NCBI RefSeq assembly: GCF_003634315.1 | Contig: NZ_RBXL01000001.1 | Location: forward strand, 1,100,501 to 1,164,500 | Direction: 5' to 3' | DNA: 64,000 nucleotides | From: Thiocapsa rosea | Lineage (GTDB): Bacteria; Pseudomonadota; Gammaproteobacteria; Chromatiales; Chromatiaceae | Shown here: piece after piece, positions 33,657 to 42,290 of the stretch | Position numbering within the stretch: position 1 is the stretch's first letter | How the letters are laid out: each line of letters opens with the position of its first letter | Translations under genes and position numbers: made by a program | Notes under the pieces: model-generated | Seen by the model: only the letters and a program-made list of their open reading frames with translations | The model's database searches: none | Told to the model about the DNA's origin: nothing

Positions 33657-36287
33657 TCAGCGGCGCTTTCGTTTGGCGCGGTTGCGTTTGCGCGTACTCG
33701 GAGACGGCCCGGTGTCGAAGACGCCAGGATCCGGGAAGGGCAAACCTTTGGCATTCATGTCGGCCGCCAGGGCATTGATCAATAGGTCCAAAGCCTCCTT
33801 ACCGATGTCGCGCTCGATCGCGCGCATCGATTCGCCGATCGGACCCGGCATCTTCATCATGTCGCGGAAGCCGGTCGGCCCGAGCGTGCGAATCATGTCG
33901 GCCAAGAGCGAGATCGACCTCCCGGCCATGCCGCCGTCGTCGATGTCGTCGATGTCGTCGTATTCGTATTCGTCCTCGTCCTCGTCATCCCACTCATCTT
34001 CGATGAATCCGCCGCCAAAGCCACCGCGCGGCGGCCCGCCGAAGGGCAACGACGGTCCGCTCAGGGCCTCGATGATCCGATGTACCAGACGGGAGTCGCC
34101 GCTGTCGCGCGCGCGCTCCAGCGCCTGCTCCAAGCGCAGCGTCTCGCGCATCGGGACGTTCCAGGGCACGACACCGCGGTGACGTGCCTCGAACGCATGG
34201 AGCTCGAAGACGGGCTCGCCGCGCCAGCGCTTCAAGGCGGCCTCCGCGAAGGCCAACCGCACGTCGTGCAGGTCGGTGCGGCGCAGGGTTTCGCAGATCG
34301 ACTCCATCTCGCTCTGATCGAGCTTGAGCCGGGCCGTTTGCTTGATCGGTCCCTGCAGTTCGCGCCCGACCTCGCTCGGGAGCTTGGCGCCCGTGTCCAG
34401 ATGCGCCCGAAGCCGCGAGAAGAAGGCACGCAGGTCCGTCTCTTCGGGTTTCGGTGCCTTGGCGAGTCCGAGCTGTTTCAGCAGCCGGGCGCCGGGAATA
34501 CCGCAAGCGCCCGCCTCCAGCAAGAGGATGAGGCGTGCGGCCAGCCCATTGCCGAGACTCTCGGCCAGGGCCTGCAAACGGCCCTCGCCCTGCGGATCGA
34601 ACGCGAGCAGCTCGGCCAGACCGCGCACCAGATCCAGGCGCTCGCGCGTCCGCTCGGTGCGGCTCCAGTCCTCCGCCAAGGCGAGCGCACGCATCGCCAA
34701 GTCCGGTCGCTCTTCTCTTAGGTTTTTGCGCGCATGGGCGAGATGCGCCTCCACCAGCCGCTCGCGCACACCGCTGTTGATCGGGTCCACTGCCAGGATG
34801 TCGGCGGCGATGGTCGCAGCCTTCTTGAAGGCCCCGCTCGCGATCGCGGTATCCATGGCGGCGGTCAGAACCGCCTTGTCGGTCGGCCAGCGCGCTTGGG
34901 CGCGCTTGAGGATATTGCGGGCGTCCTTGAGCGCCTTGCCGCCGCGCAGGTAGTAGGCGATCAGGGTCAAATAGGTGGCTCGGTCGTCGGGGTCGTATTC
35001 GAGGCTGCTCTCCAGCTCGCCCGCAATGCTCCCCGGCAAGGACTCCGGGTCGGAATCCGGCTCCATCCGCTGGAGGATCTGAAAGAGGGTTTCGGCGCGG
35101 CGATGCACGAGCGCGATCCGCAACGCTGTATCGCTGCCCGGCTCGACGCGATGCTCGGCGGCATCCAACAGGAGGTCCGCATAGTCCTGCCAGTAGCTGA
35201 CGACCTTCCAGGGGTCGGAATCCGCCTCGCTCTCCCAGGCATCCAGCAGGTATCCGTCGATCTTGCGCAGTGGTTTGCCGCCGACCTCGATCCACCATTT
35301 CGCGCCGGTCTGCGGCTTCGGCAAGAGCAGACGCAGTCCACGCTCGTGGACCCATGCCTCGCCGAGCGCCCGACGATGCCGGAACATCAGACGCAGAAGC
35401 TCTTTCGGCTGCGGCGCGTTGCCGAGCGCTTGCAGCTCGCTCCAGAGGATCGCCCGCTCGGCGGGCCAGCCGCGCAGAGAGAAGACCAGATCGCGTGTCG
35501 CCGGGCCGATCTCGCGGAGCTTGGGTGCCAGCTCGATCTCCGAGAGCAGCGCCAAGCGCGCGGCATCGCGCAACCCGGCGAAGCCCGAGTTGGCGTCGAC
35601 GCGGTCCAGGAGTTTGGCGGCCTCGTTGCGCGCCTCCTCGGTCCAGTCGCCCCGGTGATCGCGCGCGACGGGGTCAAGCCGGCTCAGGGCCTTGAGGATC
35701 TGGACCAGATCGCGATAAGGCGAGCGGAACGGGATCGCCTTCAGCGCCTGCGCGAGTGCCTGATCGTTGCCGACGCAATAGGCGTCGAGGGCCTCTTCGG
35801 CGACGGTCGCTTGCACACGGATAGGGTCGTCGGCGGGCAGGGCCTCGGCAATCCCGGCGGTGCCGGCGAGCATCTGGGCCGCCACATGGCCGAGCAACAA
35901 GGCTCGGGACTCGGGATCGGCCTTCAAGGAGACGTCATCCAGCATCGGCATGACCTGAGCGACACGACCCAGGCGGAGGAGGCAAACCGCATGATCCGGA
36001 TGCGCCGGGAGCGCCCCCAGTGCGGCACGGTTCTCCCACATCACCAGCGCCTCCTTGTGCATGCCTTTGGCGCCGAGCTGGCGCGCGCGCCCCTCGTAGG
36101 CATCGGCAAGTCCGACCCGGAGTCCATCCCGGTCTTCGCCCGCCGGGGCCTGCTTGAGCAGATCCTTGAAGCCCGCCATCGCCTCGCGAAAGCGCCCGGC
36201 ATCGAGATCGGCACGCGCCGACTCGGGCGTGACCGCAGACGCCTGCTGACGGGCCTTGACGGAAGGTCGCTTTTGCTTCTTTGCCAT
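33657..36287 (-). CDS. Large TPR-like repeat protein with acidic and basic tails
   Basis: An 876-residue soluble protein, first gene of the Hsp70/SNF2 block. The N-terminus is basic (MAKKQKRPSVKARQQ), then TPR-like helical pairs (SARADLDAGRFREAMAGFKD, ARQLGAKGMHKEALVMWENR, and AIASGAFKKAATIAADILAV at mid-protein). Near the C-terminus is a Gly/Phe patch, an acidic stretch (DEWDDEDEDEYEYDDIDDID) and a final basic tail (RKRNRAKRKRR). It has no enzymatic motif that I recognise. It probably acts as a scaffold or client recruiter for the chaperone. The start is the ATG at 36285-36287. Confidence 0.75.
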   Translation of the reverse strand: MAKKQKRPSVKARQQASAVTPESARADLDAGRFREAMAGFKDLLKQAPAGEDRDGLRVGLADAYEGRARQLGAKGMHKEALVMWENRAALGALPAHPDHAVCLLRLGRVAQVMPMLDDVSLKADPESRALLLGHVAAQMLAGTAGIAEALPADDPIRVQATVAEEALDAYCVGNDQALAQALKAIPFRSPYRDLVQILKALSRLDPVARDHRGDWTEEARNEAAKLLDRVDANSGFAGLRDAARLALLSEIELAPKLREIGPATRDLVFSLRGWPAERAILWSELQALGNAPQPKELLRLMFRHRRALGEAWVHERGLRLLLPKPQTGAKWWIEVGGKPLRKIDGYLLDAWESEADSDPWKVVSYWQDYADLLLDAAEHRVEPGSDTALRIALVHRRAETLFQILQRMEPDSDPESLPGSIAGELESSLEYDPDDRATYLTLIAYYLRGGKALKDARNILKRAQARWPTDKAVLTAAMDTAIASGAFKKAATIAADILAVDPINSGVRERLVEAHLAHARKNLREERPDLAMRALALAEDWSRTERTRERLDLVRGLAELLAFDPQGEGRLQALAESLGNGLAARLILLLEAGACGIPGARLLKQLGLAKAPKPEETDLRAFFSRLRAHLDTGAKLPSEVGRELQGPIKQTARLKLDQSEMESICETLRRTDLHDVRLAFAEAALKRWRGEPVFELHAFEARHRGVVPWNVPMRETLRLEQALERARDSGDSRLVHRIIEALSGPSLPFGGPPRGGFGGGFIEDEWDDEDEDEYEYDDIDDIDDGGMAGRSISLLADMIRTLGPTGFRDMMKMPGPIGESMRAIERDIGKEALDLLINALAADMNAKGLPFPDPGVFDTGPSPSTRKRNRAKRKRR

Positions 36288-36488
36288 ATCGAATCGAATC
36301 AGGGGGTAGAACGGAGAGGTCGCCGGTCGCGCAGTATACATCGGCGGCCGACGCGCTTCAGCTTCGAACGGGCGGCGCGCGTGTCGATCCCGCGAACGCT
36401 CGAAGGCGCGACGGCATAGCGGGCGATTGCGGGACGGCCGACCCGCTCAAGGTGTGCATCATGCGCTCCGGAGGTTATCCTTCGGACT

Positions 36489-36878
36489 ATGCAGACCTTC
36501 AGCCCCCTGACAAAGCTCCTCGTGATCCTGGCATTCTGTCCATCGTTCGCCGCCGCCGAGGGCCTTTGGAACGGGCTCAAGGCCGGGGCCGGAAACGCCT
36601 ACGAGCGAGGCCGCTCACTCTCGCTCGACGCACTTGCGACCGGCGCCGACCTCGCCGCCAAGGGCATGGATCGGACCCGGCGCGCGACCGAGGAGGTCTC
36701 CGCCGAGGCGCGGGGCTCGGTCTCGGGCGAGGGTGGCAATATGACAAAGCCGTTCAGCCGCGGGGTGTCCATCTATCGCGTGACCGAATCCGGCATGCGC
36801 CTGGAAGCCACCCTGTTCGGGACGCGATTCTGGCCGGACGAGGCACTCAACGCACCCGATCCAGTCGGGAAGAACTGA
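36489..36878 (+). CDS. Small secreted protein upstream of the Mrp operon
   Basis: A 129-residue protein of unknown function with a signal peptide (LLVILAFCPSFAAA, cleavage near AAA-EG). The mature part is hydrophilic, with an amphipathic Ala-rich helix and a C-terminal segment VTESGMRLEATLFGTRFWPD. GGAGG is upstream. The stop and the start of mnhE overlap as TGATG, so it is translated as the first gene of the Na+/H+ antiporter operon, an association I do not know from the standard Mrp system. Confidence 0.65.
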   Translation: MQTFSPLTKLLVILAFCPSFAAAEGLWNGLKAGAGNAYERGRSLSLDALATGADLAAKGMDRTRRATEEVSAEARGSVSGEGGNMTKPFSRGVSIYRVTESGMRLEATLFGTRFWPDEALNAPDPVGKN

Positions 36879-37399
36879 TGCGACTGCACGGACCCCTGCC
36901 GTTTCTTCGAACCGTAGCGCTGCGTCTCGTGCTCTTCGCGCTGCTGTGGTGGGTTTTGACCGAAGGGCAACACAGCTCTTGGCCGCTCGGCGGTCTCTTC
37001 GTTGTCCTGGCCACCGCCCTGAGTCTGTCGCTGTCGCGTCCGGTGCCTTGGTCCCCAATCGGATTCGCCCGCTTCGTTCCCTTCTTTCTCTGGTGGTCGC
37101 TGCGCGGCGGGGTCGATGTCGCTTGGCGCGCCTGTGCGCCGACCCTCCCCATCGCGCCCGGTATGCTGACCTATCGGCTGCATCTTCCGCCCGGTCGGGC
37201 GCGGATCGTCATGACGGCCGTCATCAGCCTTCTGCCGGGCACCTTGAGTGCCGAGATCGTTCGGAATAACCTCATCATCCATATCCTGGATCAGCGCGCT
37301 TCGAACGAAGCGGATCTGGCAGCCCTGGAGACCAAGGTCGCCGCGCTCTTCCGCATCCGGCTGAGCACGCCGCCGAGCACCCATGCCGAGACACCATGA
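36878..37399 (+). CDS. mnhE: Na+/H+ antiporter subunit E (MnhE/MrpE)
   Basis: A 173-residue membrane subunit. Three N-terminal helices (LRLVLFALLWWVLTEG, GLFVVLATALSLSLSR, FARFVPFFLWWSLRGG) are followed by the conserved cytosolic part MTAVISLLPGTLSAEIVRNN. It is an accessory subunit of the multi-subunit Mrp antiporter that exports Na+ against proton entry. The start overlaps the preceding stop, and its own stop overlaps mnhF (ATGA). Confidence 0.92.
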   Translation: MRLHGPLPFLRTVALRLVLFALLWWVLTEGQHSSWPLGGLFVVLATALSLSLSRPVPWSPIGFARFVPFFLWWSLRGGVDVAWRACAPTLPIAPGMLTYRLHLPPGRARIVMTAVISLLPGTLSAEIVRNNLIIHILDQRASNEADLAALETKVAALFRIRLSTPPSTHAETP

Positions 37400-37677
37400 C
37401 CCTGTTGTATCTCGTACTTGCACTCGTCTTGATCTTCACCCTGGCTGCCGGACTCTGGCGGATCCTGCGCGGACCCACGCCGGCGGACCGCATGCTCGCG
37501 GCCCAGTTGTTCGGCACCACGGCCGTCGCGGTCCTGCTGCTGCTCGCGGAGGCATCGGATTACCCGGCGGTGCGCGATGTCGCCCTGGTATTCGCCCTTC
37601 TGGCCGCCGTCACCATGGTCGCCTTCGTACGCCGGAGTTGGAGCGGCGAGAGGGAGGACGGCCATGTCGATCCCTGA
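37396..37677 (+). CDS. mnhF: Na+/H+ antiporter subunit F (MnhF/MrpF)
   Basis: A 93-residue protein with three helices and the family motif WRILRGPTPADRMLAAQLFGTT. ATGA overlap with mnhE and 14-bp overlap with mnhG show tight operon coupling. Confidence 0.93.
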   Translation: MTLLYLVLALVLIFTLAAGLWRILRGPTPADRMLAAQLFGTTAVAVLLLLAEASDYPAVRDVALVFALLAAVTMVAFVRRSWSGEREDGHVDP

Positions 37678-37969
37678 TATCGCCGATATCGTCTCGGCCG
37701 CCCTGCTGATCCTCGGCGGAGTCTTCTTTCTCGCCGGGACCGTGGGGCTGCTGCGCTTCCCCGATGTCTACACCCGTCTGCACGCCCTGACCAAGGCCGA
37801 CAATCTGGGGCTTGGGCTGATCGTGGCCGGGCTTGCGGTGCAGGCGGAGTCGTTTGCCGCGGTGGGCAAGCTGGCGCTGATTTGGCTCTTGGTTCTGGTC
37901 GCCTCGGCCTTTGCCTGCCATCTGGTCGCGCGTGCGGCGCTGCGCCGCGGGATCGAGCCATGGACCTGA
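37664..37969 (+). CDS. mnhG: Na+/H+ antiporter subunit G (MnhG/MrpG)
   Basis: A 101-residue protein with three helices and the signature GLLRFPDVYTRLHALTKADN. GGGAGGACGGCC precedes the ATG at 37664, fixing the start inside the end of mnhF. It overlaps the next gene by 10 bp. Confidence 0.93.
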   Translation: MSIPDIADIVSAALLILGGVFFLAGTVGLLRFPDVYTRLHALTKADNLGLGLIVAGLAVQAESFAAVGKLALIWLLVLVASAFACHLVARAALRRGIEPWT

Positions 37970-38307
37970 TCCCAACCATGGACCTGATCGCACTGGCGAC
38001 TTGGGCCATCGATGGCCTGCTTGCACTGCTGCTCCTCTGGCTCGCGGCGCGGGCCTTGGCGAGCCCCGGTTTATTGGAAGCCGTGGTCCTCTTCATCGGC
38101 TTCGGTCTGACCCTGGCGCTGGTCTGGGTCCGGCTCGACGCCCCGGACATCGCACTGGCCGAAGCGGCAATCGGTGCCGGCTTGACCGGCGCCTTGCTGC
38201 TCGCAGCACTCGCCCGGTTGCCGCTGTCTGCGCGGGCGGACGAACCCGCGGAGTCGAGCCGAACAGAAAACACTCAGCCGCAGGAACGCCGAGATGCCGA
38301 GACATAA
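37960..38307 (+). CDS. MbhD/DUF4040-type antiporter subunit
   Basis: A 115-residue protein with three helices corresponding to the DUF4040 segment normally fused inside MrpA (or MbhD in membrane-bound hydrogenases): LLEAVVLFIGFGLTLALVWV then DAPDIALAEAAIGAGLTGAL. The conserved LDAPDIALAEAAIG loop is diagnostic. Encoding it alone shows that the MrpA C-terminal parts are split in this operon. The C-terminal 25 residues are hydrophilic. Confidence 0.88.
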   Translation: MDLIPTMDLIALATWAIDGLLALLLLWLAARALASPGLLEAVVLFIGFGLTLALVWVRLDAPDIALAEAAIGAGLTGALLLAALARLPLSARADEPAESSRTENTQPQERRDAET

Positions 38308-38319
38308 TCGCCCGCGCCG

Positions 38320-39012
38320 ATGCGGCGTTTCGACGTGACACCGATGGGGTTGGGCGCACGCGCCGGGCATGTGCTCCTGATCGCGCTCTTGGCCGCGATC
38401 TTCGGCGGCCTCGTGCTCGCCGTCTTCTCGCTTCCGTCCGAATCGCCGGGGCTGTCCGCACAGGTCGAAGCAGCGATGTCCGACACCGGGGTGACGCATC
38501 CGGTCACGGCCGTTCTGCTCGACTTCCGCGGCTACGACACCCTGCTCGAAATGGTCGTCTTGCTGTTGGCGTTGGCCAGTGTCTGGTCCTTGGCCGAGGG
38601 CTCGCCCTTCGCCGATCGGCGGCCCGGCACCATGCTGGATCGGCTGAGCCGACTCTATGCGCCCTTGATGGTCATGGTCGCCGGCTATCTCTTGTGGGCC
38701 GGGAGTGCATCCTCCGGCGGGGCCTTCCAAGCGGGTGCCGTGCTCGGTGCGGCCGGCGTGGTTCTGACCCTCACGGGCTGGCGGTTGCCGCTCGCGCTGG
38801 CAGGCTGGCCGCTGCGGCTGATTCTGGTCTCGGGCGTGTCGATCTTCATCCTCGCAGGCATGGTCTCGTTCTTTTTCGGAGCGGTTTGGCTGGACTATCC
38901 GCTCGAATGGGCCGGCGCACTCATCCTGCTGATCGAGGCGATCGCCAGCCTCGCCATCGGGGCAACCCTGGCGGCACTCTTCCTCGGCGGGCGCCCGGAG
39001 GCCCATCCATGA
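38320..39012 (+). CDS. mnhB: MnhB-type antiporter subunit
   Basis: A 230-residue membrane protein combining an MbhE-like N-terminal part (helix plus the segment DTGVTHPVTAVLLDFRGYDT) with a MnhB domain (LMVMVAGYLLWAGSASSGGA then FQAGAVLGAA). The HPVTAVLLDFRGYDTLLE motif is typical. It is the membrane subunit between the G-like and C subunits. ATGA overlap with mnhC. Confidence 0.88.
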   Translation: MRRFDVTPMGLGARAGHVLLIALLAAIFGGLVLAVFSLPSESPGLSAQVEAAMSDTGVTHPVTAVLLDFRGYDTLLEMVVLLLALASVWSLAEGSPFADRRPGTMLDRLSRLYAPLMVMVAGYLLWAGSASSGGAFQAGAVLGAAGVVLTLTGWRLPLALAGWPLRLILVSGVSIFILAGMVSFFFGAVWLDYPLEWAGALILLIEAIASLAIGATLAALFLGGRPEAHP

Positions 39013-39317
39013 CACCGGCGGTCTTCTATGCACTGACGGGGCTCGGACTCTTCGTGCTCGGTCTCTATGCCTTGATCGTGCATGCCCATCTGCTGCGTAA
39101 GATCCTGGCCTTCAATGTGATGGGCAGCGGGGTCTTCCTGGTCCTCGCCGGCCTGGCAGGTCGCACGGCGTCGGGGATCCCGGATCCGGTACCCCACGCG
39201 ATGGTGATCACCGGGATCGTTGTGGCGGTTGCCGCCACGGCCTTGGCACTCAGTCTCATGCTGCGTGTCGCGGGAGCAACGGGGCGCGTCCGCTTACCCG
39301 ACGAGCACGAGCGCTAG
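39009..39317 (+). CDS. mnhC: Na+/H+ antiporter subunit C (MnhC, NuoK-like)
   Basis: A 102-residue three-helix protein homologous to NuoK of complex I. The line DPVPHAMVITGIVVAVAATA contains the conserved H-A-x-x-I-T-x-I-V motif. It overlaps mnhB by 4 bp, and mnhD begins five bases later. Confidence 0.92.
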   Translation: MTPAVFYALTGLGLFVLGLYALIVHAHLLRKILAFNVMGSGVFLVLAGLAGRTASGIPDPVPHAMVITGIVVAVAATALALSLMLRVAGATGRVRLPDEHER

Positions 39318-39321
39318 CCCG

Positions 39322-40794
39322 ATGGATACGGCTGTATTGGTCCAAAGCGGCCTGACCGCACCCATCCTGCTGCCCCTGATCGGCGCACTGCTCGCGTTCG
39401 TGATGCGACGCTGGGCAACACCGATCGGACTGCTCAGTGTCGTTGCGCTTCTCGGCTCCGTGATCCTCCAGGTTCCGAGCCTCTTTGCCGATGGCCCGCA
39501 GCGCCTTGCGGTGGGAGGCTGGGGTGCGCCGCTCGGCGTCGACCTCTATGCGGACGGGTTGAGCGTCGCGATGCTGCTCATGACCGCCGTCGTCGGTCTC
39601 GGGATCAGTCTCTACGCGGCCGCCTATTTCCGCGACACCCCCGCCCGCACGCAAGCCTTCTGGCCGCTCTGGCTGCTCCTGCTCACAGCGCTCAATGCGC
39701 TCTTCCTCTCGGCGGATATCTTCAATCTCTACGTCACGCTGGAGATCCTTGGCCTCTCGGCGGTGGCGCTCACGGCGATTGTGGGCGGTGCGGACGCGCT
39801 GGTCGGGGCGATGCGCTATCTGTTGGTCAGTTTGCTTGGATCGCTCGCCTATCTGCTCGGGGTTGCACTGCTCTATCACGCCTACGGGACGGTCGATATT
39901 GCCCTGCTGGCCGAGCGGATTGCCGCGGAACCGGCCACTTGGGCCGCAATGGGTCTGATGAGCGCCGGCCTGATGCTCAAGACGGCGTTGTTCCCGCTGC
40001 ACTTCTGGCTGCCCCCGGCGCATGCGAGCGCGGCAGCTCCGGTCAGCGCCGCGCTTTCGGCACTCGTGGTCAAGGGCTCCTTCTATCTGCTGGTGCGCTT
40101 CTGGGTCGAGCTCTTCGGCGAGATCGCCGGCGGGGTCGCGACGCTGCTGGGTCTGCTCGGCGCAGCGGCTGTCCTCTGGGGCTCGATCCAGGCCCTGATA
40201 CAGACGCGCCTGAAGCTCCTGATCGCCTACTCGACGGTGGCCCAGATCGGCTATCTGTTTCTGGCCTTTCCGCTGGCCGTCGGGACCGGGATTATGGCCT
40301 GGAGCGGTGTCCTCTACCTCGCGCTCTCCCACGCCCTGGCGAAGGCGGCGATGTTCCTGGTTGCCGGGAATCTGTTGCGCTTCGGCGGGCATGATCGGAT
40401 CGCGGATCTGGATCGGGTCGTGCAGCGACTGCCGCTGAGCATGGCGGCCTTTGCCTTGGCCGGGGTCAGCATCGTGGGGTTGCCGCCGAGCGGCGGCTTC
40501 ATCGGAAAATGGTTGCTGCTGCAGTCGGCGCTGACCGAGGGTCGCTGGGGCTGGGCGATCGTCATCGTCCTCGGCGGCGTGATGGCCGCAGCCTATGTCT
40601 TCAAGGTCGTCGGCCATGCCTTTACCGAGTCGGAGAACCCGCATCAGGCCCAGCCGGTGCCGGCGACGATGGAATGGGTCGCCTTCGCACTGGCTGCGGC
40701 GGCGGTGCTGATGGGGTTGATCGTCTCCCAGCCGCTCGGCTTGCTCGAGATCGGCAACCCCTTCGGGATCCAGACTGAGGGAGCAGCACCATGA
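39322..40794 (+). CDS. mnhD: Proton-conducting antiporter subunit D (MnhD/NuoN-like)
   Basis: A 490-residue, roughly 14-helix ion-translocating subunit. The key charged residues of the family are in place: Glu in DIFNLYVTLEILGLSAVAL, Lys in AGLMLKTALFPLHFWLPPAH and Lys in LSALVVKGSFYLLVRFW, and a third Lys in SHALAKAAMFLVAGN. It carries one of the antiporter's proton or Na+ channels. ATGA overlap with the next gene. Confidence 0.92.
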   Translation: MDTAVLVQSGLTAPILLPLIGALLAFVMRRWATPIGLLSVVALLGSVILQVPSLFADGPQRLAVGGWGAPLGVDLYADGLSVAMLLMTAVVGLGISLYAAAYFRDTPARTQAFWPLWLLLLTALNALFLSADIFNLYVTLEILGLSAVALTAIVGGADALVGAMRYLLVSLLGSLAYLLGVALLYHAYGTVDIALLAERIAAEPATWAAMGLMSAGLMLKTALFPLHFWLPPAHASAAAPVSAALSALVVKGSFYLLVRFWVELFGEIAGGVATLLGLLGAAAVLWGSIQALIQTRLKLLIAYSTVAQIGYLFLAFPLAVGTGIMAWSGVLYLALSHALAKAAMFLVAGNLLRFGGHDRIADLDRVVQRLPLSMAAFALAGVSIVGLPPSGGFIGKWLLLQSALTEGRWGWAIVIVLGGVMAAAYVFKVVGHAFTESENPHQAQPVPATMEWVAFALAAAAVLMGLIVSQPLGLLEIGNPFGIQTEGAAP

Positions 40795-42290
40795 CCTTGG
40801 AAGCCTGGGTTCCGCTCTTGGTTCTCTGCAGCTCGCTGGTGCCGGGTCTTCTGATCTTCGGTCTGGACGAGTCGCGCATCCGCCTGCGCACCACGCTCAA
40901 CCTGGCAGGGGCCGTGACCAAGCTCGCGCTCGTGGCCGTCATGATCTGGGGCGTCGCTCACGGGCATACCTTCGAGGTTCGCCTGACCTTTCTGCCGGGT
41001 CTGGATCTGGCCTTGCGCGCAGGACCCTTGGCACTGCTCTTCCTGGTCCTCTCGAGCCTGCTGTGGCTGGTCACGACCATCTATGCCATCGGCTATCTGG
41101 AGGGCTCGCCGCATCGCAGCCGCTTCTTCGGGTTCTTCAGCCTGTGCGTGACCGCGACCGTCGGGGTCGCCATGGCCGCCGACATGCTGACCTTCCTGCT
41201 CTTCTACGAGATGCTCACCCTGGCGACCTACCCCTTGGTGGTGCATCGCGGCACCGAGGTCGCGCGCCGGGCTGGTCAGGTCTATCTGGCCTATACGATC
41301 GGCGGCGGTGCCCTGATGCTGCTCGGGATCGTCTGGCTCTACACCCTGACGGGGACGCTGGAGTTCACCCCGCGCGGGTTCGTCTCCGAGCTGGATCCAT
41401 CGCATCATCCGGCCCTGATCCTCATCTTCATTTTTCTGATCACCGGTCTCGGGGTGAAGGCCGCCCTGATCCCGCTGCATGCCTGGCTGCCGATGGCCAT
41501 GGTCGCCCCAGCGCCGGTCAGTGCCTTGCTGCATGCGGTCGCGGTCGTGAAGGCCGGTGCCTTCGGGATCGTGCGCGTCGTCTACGAGGTCTTCGGGGTC
41601 GAGTTCGCCGCACTGCTCGGGGTCACGCTGCCGTTGGCCATTCTGGCCGCGGCGACCATCATCTACGGATCGCTGCGCGCCATCTACCAGGATGATTTGA
41701 AGCGGCGACTTGCCTTCTCAACCGTGAGTCAGGTCTCCTACATCGTCTTGGGCGTCGCCATCGCCAGCCCCATCGCCACCGTCGGCGGCCTGGTGCATCT
41801 GGTGCATCAGGGGCTGATGAAGATCACGCTCTTCTTCTGCGCCGGGAATCTGGCCGAGACCCTGGGAATCCACAAGGTCAGCGAGATGAACGGCGTGGGC
41901 CGCCGGATGCCCTGGACCATGGTCGCCTTCACGATCGCGGCCTTCGGGATGATCGGGGCACCGCCGGTGGCCGGCTTCATCACCAAGTGGTATCTGGGAC
42001 TGGGGGCCTTGGATGCGGGCCAACATTGGGTGCTGGTGGTCTTGGCGGCGAGCAGCCTGCTCAATGCCGCCTATTTCCTGCCGATCCTCCATGCCGCCTG
42101 GTTCCGCGAGCCGCCCGCGACCTGGCCGGAGGAGCGGGAATTCGGGCGACGCGAGACCGCACGCGCGCTCTTGTGGCCGCCCCTGATCACGGCGCTGGCC
42201 GCCGTCCTGGCGGGGCTCTTCGCGGCGATGCCCTTCAGTCCGCTGGAGTGGGCACGCTTCATCGCGGAGCAGGAGTTCAGGCGACCGTGA
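40791..42290 (+). CDS. Second proton-conducting antiporter subunit (NuoL/NuoM-like)
   Basis: A 499-residue membrane protein of the same family as MnhD and the N-terminal part of MnhA. It has Glu in LTFLLFYEMLTLATYPLVV, Lys in GLGVKAALIPLHAWLPMAMV, and Lys in HQGLMKITLFFCAGN. It is shorter than full MnhA (about 800 residues) and so takes the place of the MnhA core, with the C-terminal MnhA parts encoded as separate genes. GTGA overlap with the following gene. Confidence 0.88.
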   Translation: MTLEAWVPLLVLCSSLVPGLLIFGLDESRIRLRTTLNLAGAVTKLALVAVMIWGVAHGHTFEVRLTFLPGLDLALRAGPLALLFLVLSSLLWLVTTIYAIGYLEGSPHRSRFFGFFSLCVTATVGVAMAADMLTFLLFYEMLTLATYPLVVHRGTEVARRAGQVYLAYTIGGGALMLLGIVWLYTLTGTLEFTPRGFVSELDPSHHPALILIFIFLITGLGVKAALIPLHAWLPMAMVAPAPVSALLHAVAVVKAGAFGIVRVVYEVFGVEFAALLGVTLPLAILAAATIIYGSLRAIYQDDLKRRLAFSTVSQVSYIVLGVAIASPIATVGGLVHLVHQGLMKITLFFCAGNLAETLGIHKVSEMNGVGRRMPWTMVAFTIAAFGMIGAPPVAGFITKWYLGLGALDAGQHWVLVVLAASSLLNAAYFLPILHAAWFREPPATWPEEREFGRRETARALLWPPLITALAAVLAGLFAAMPFSPLEWARFIAEQEFRRP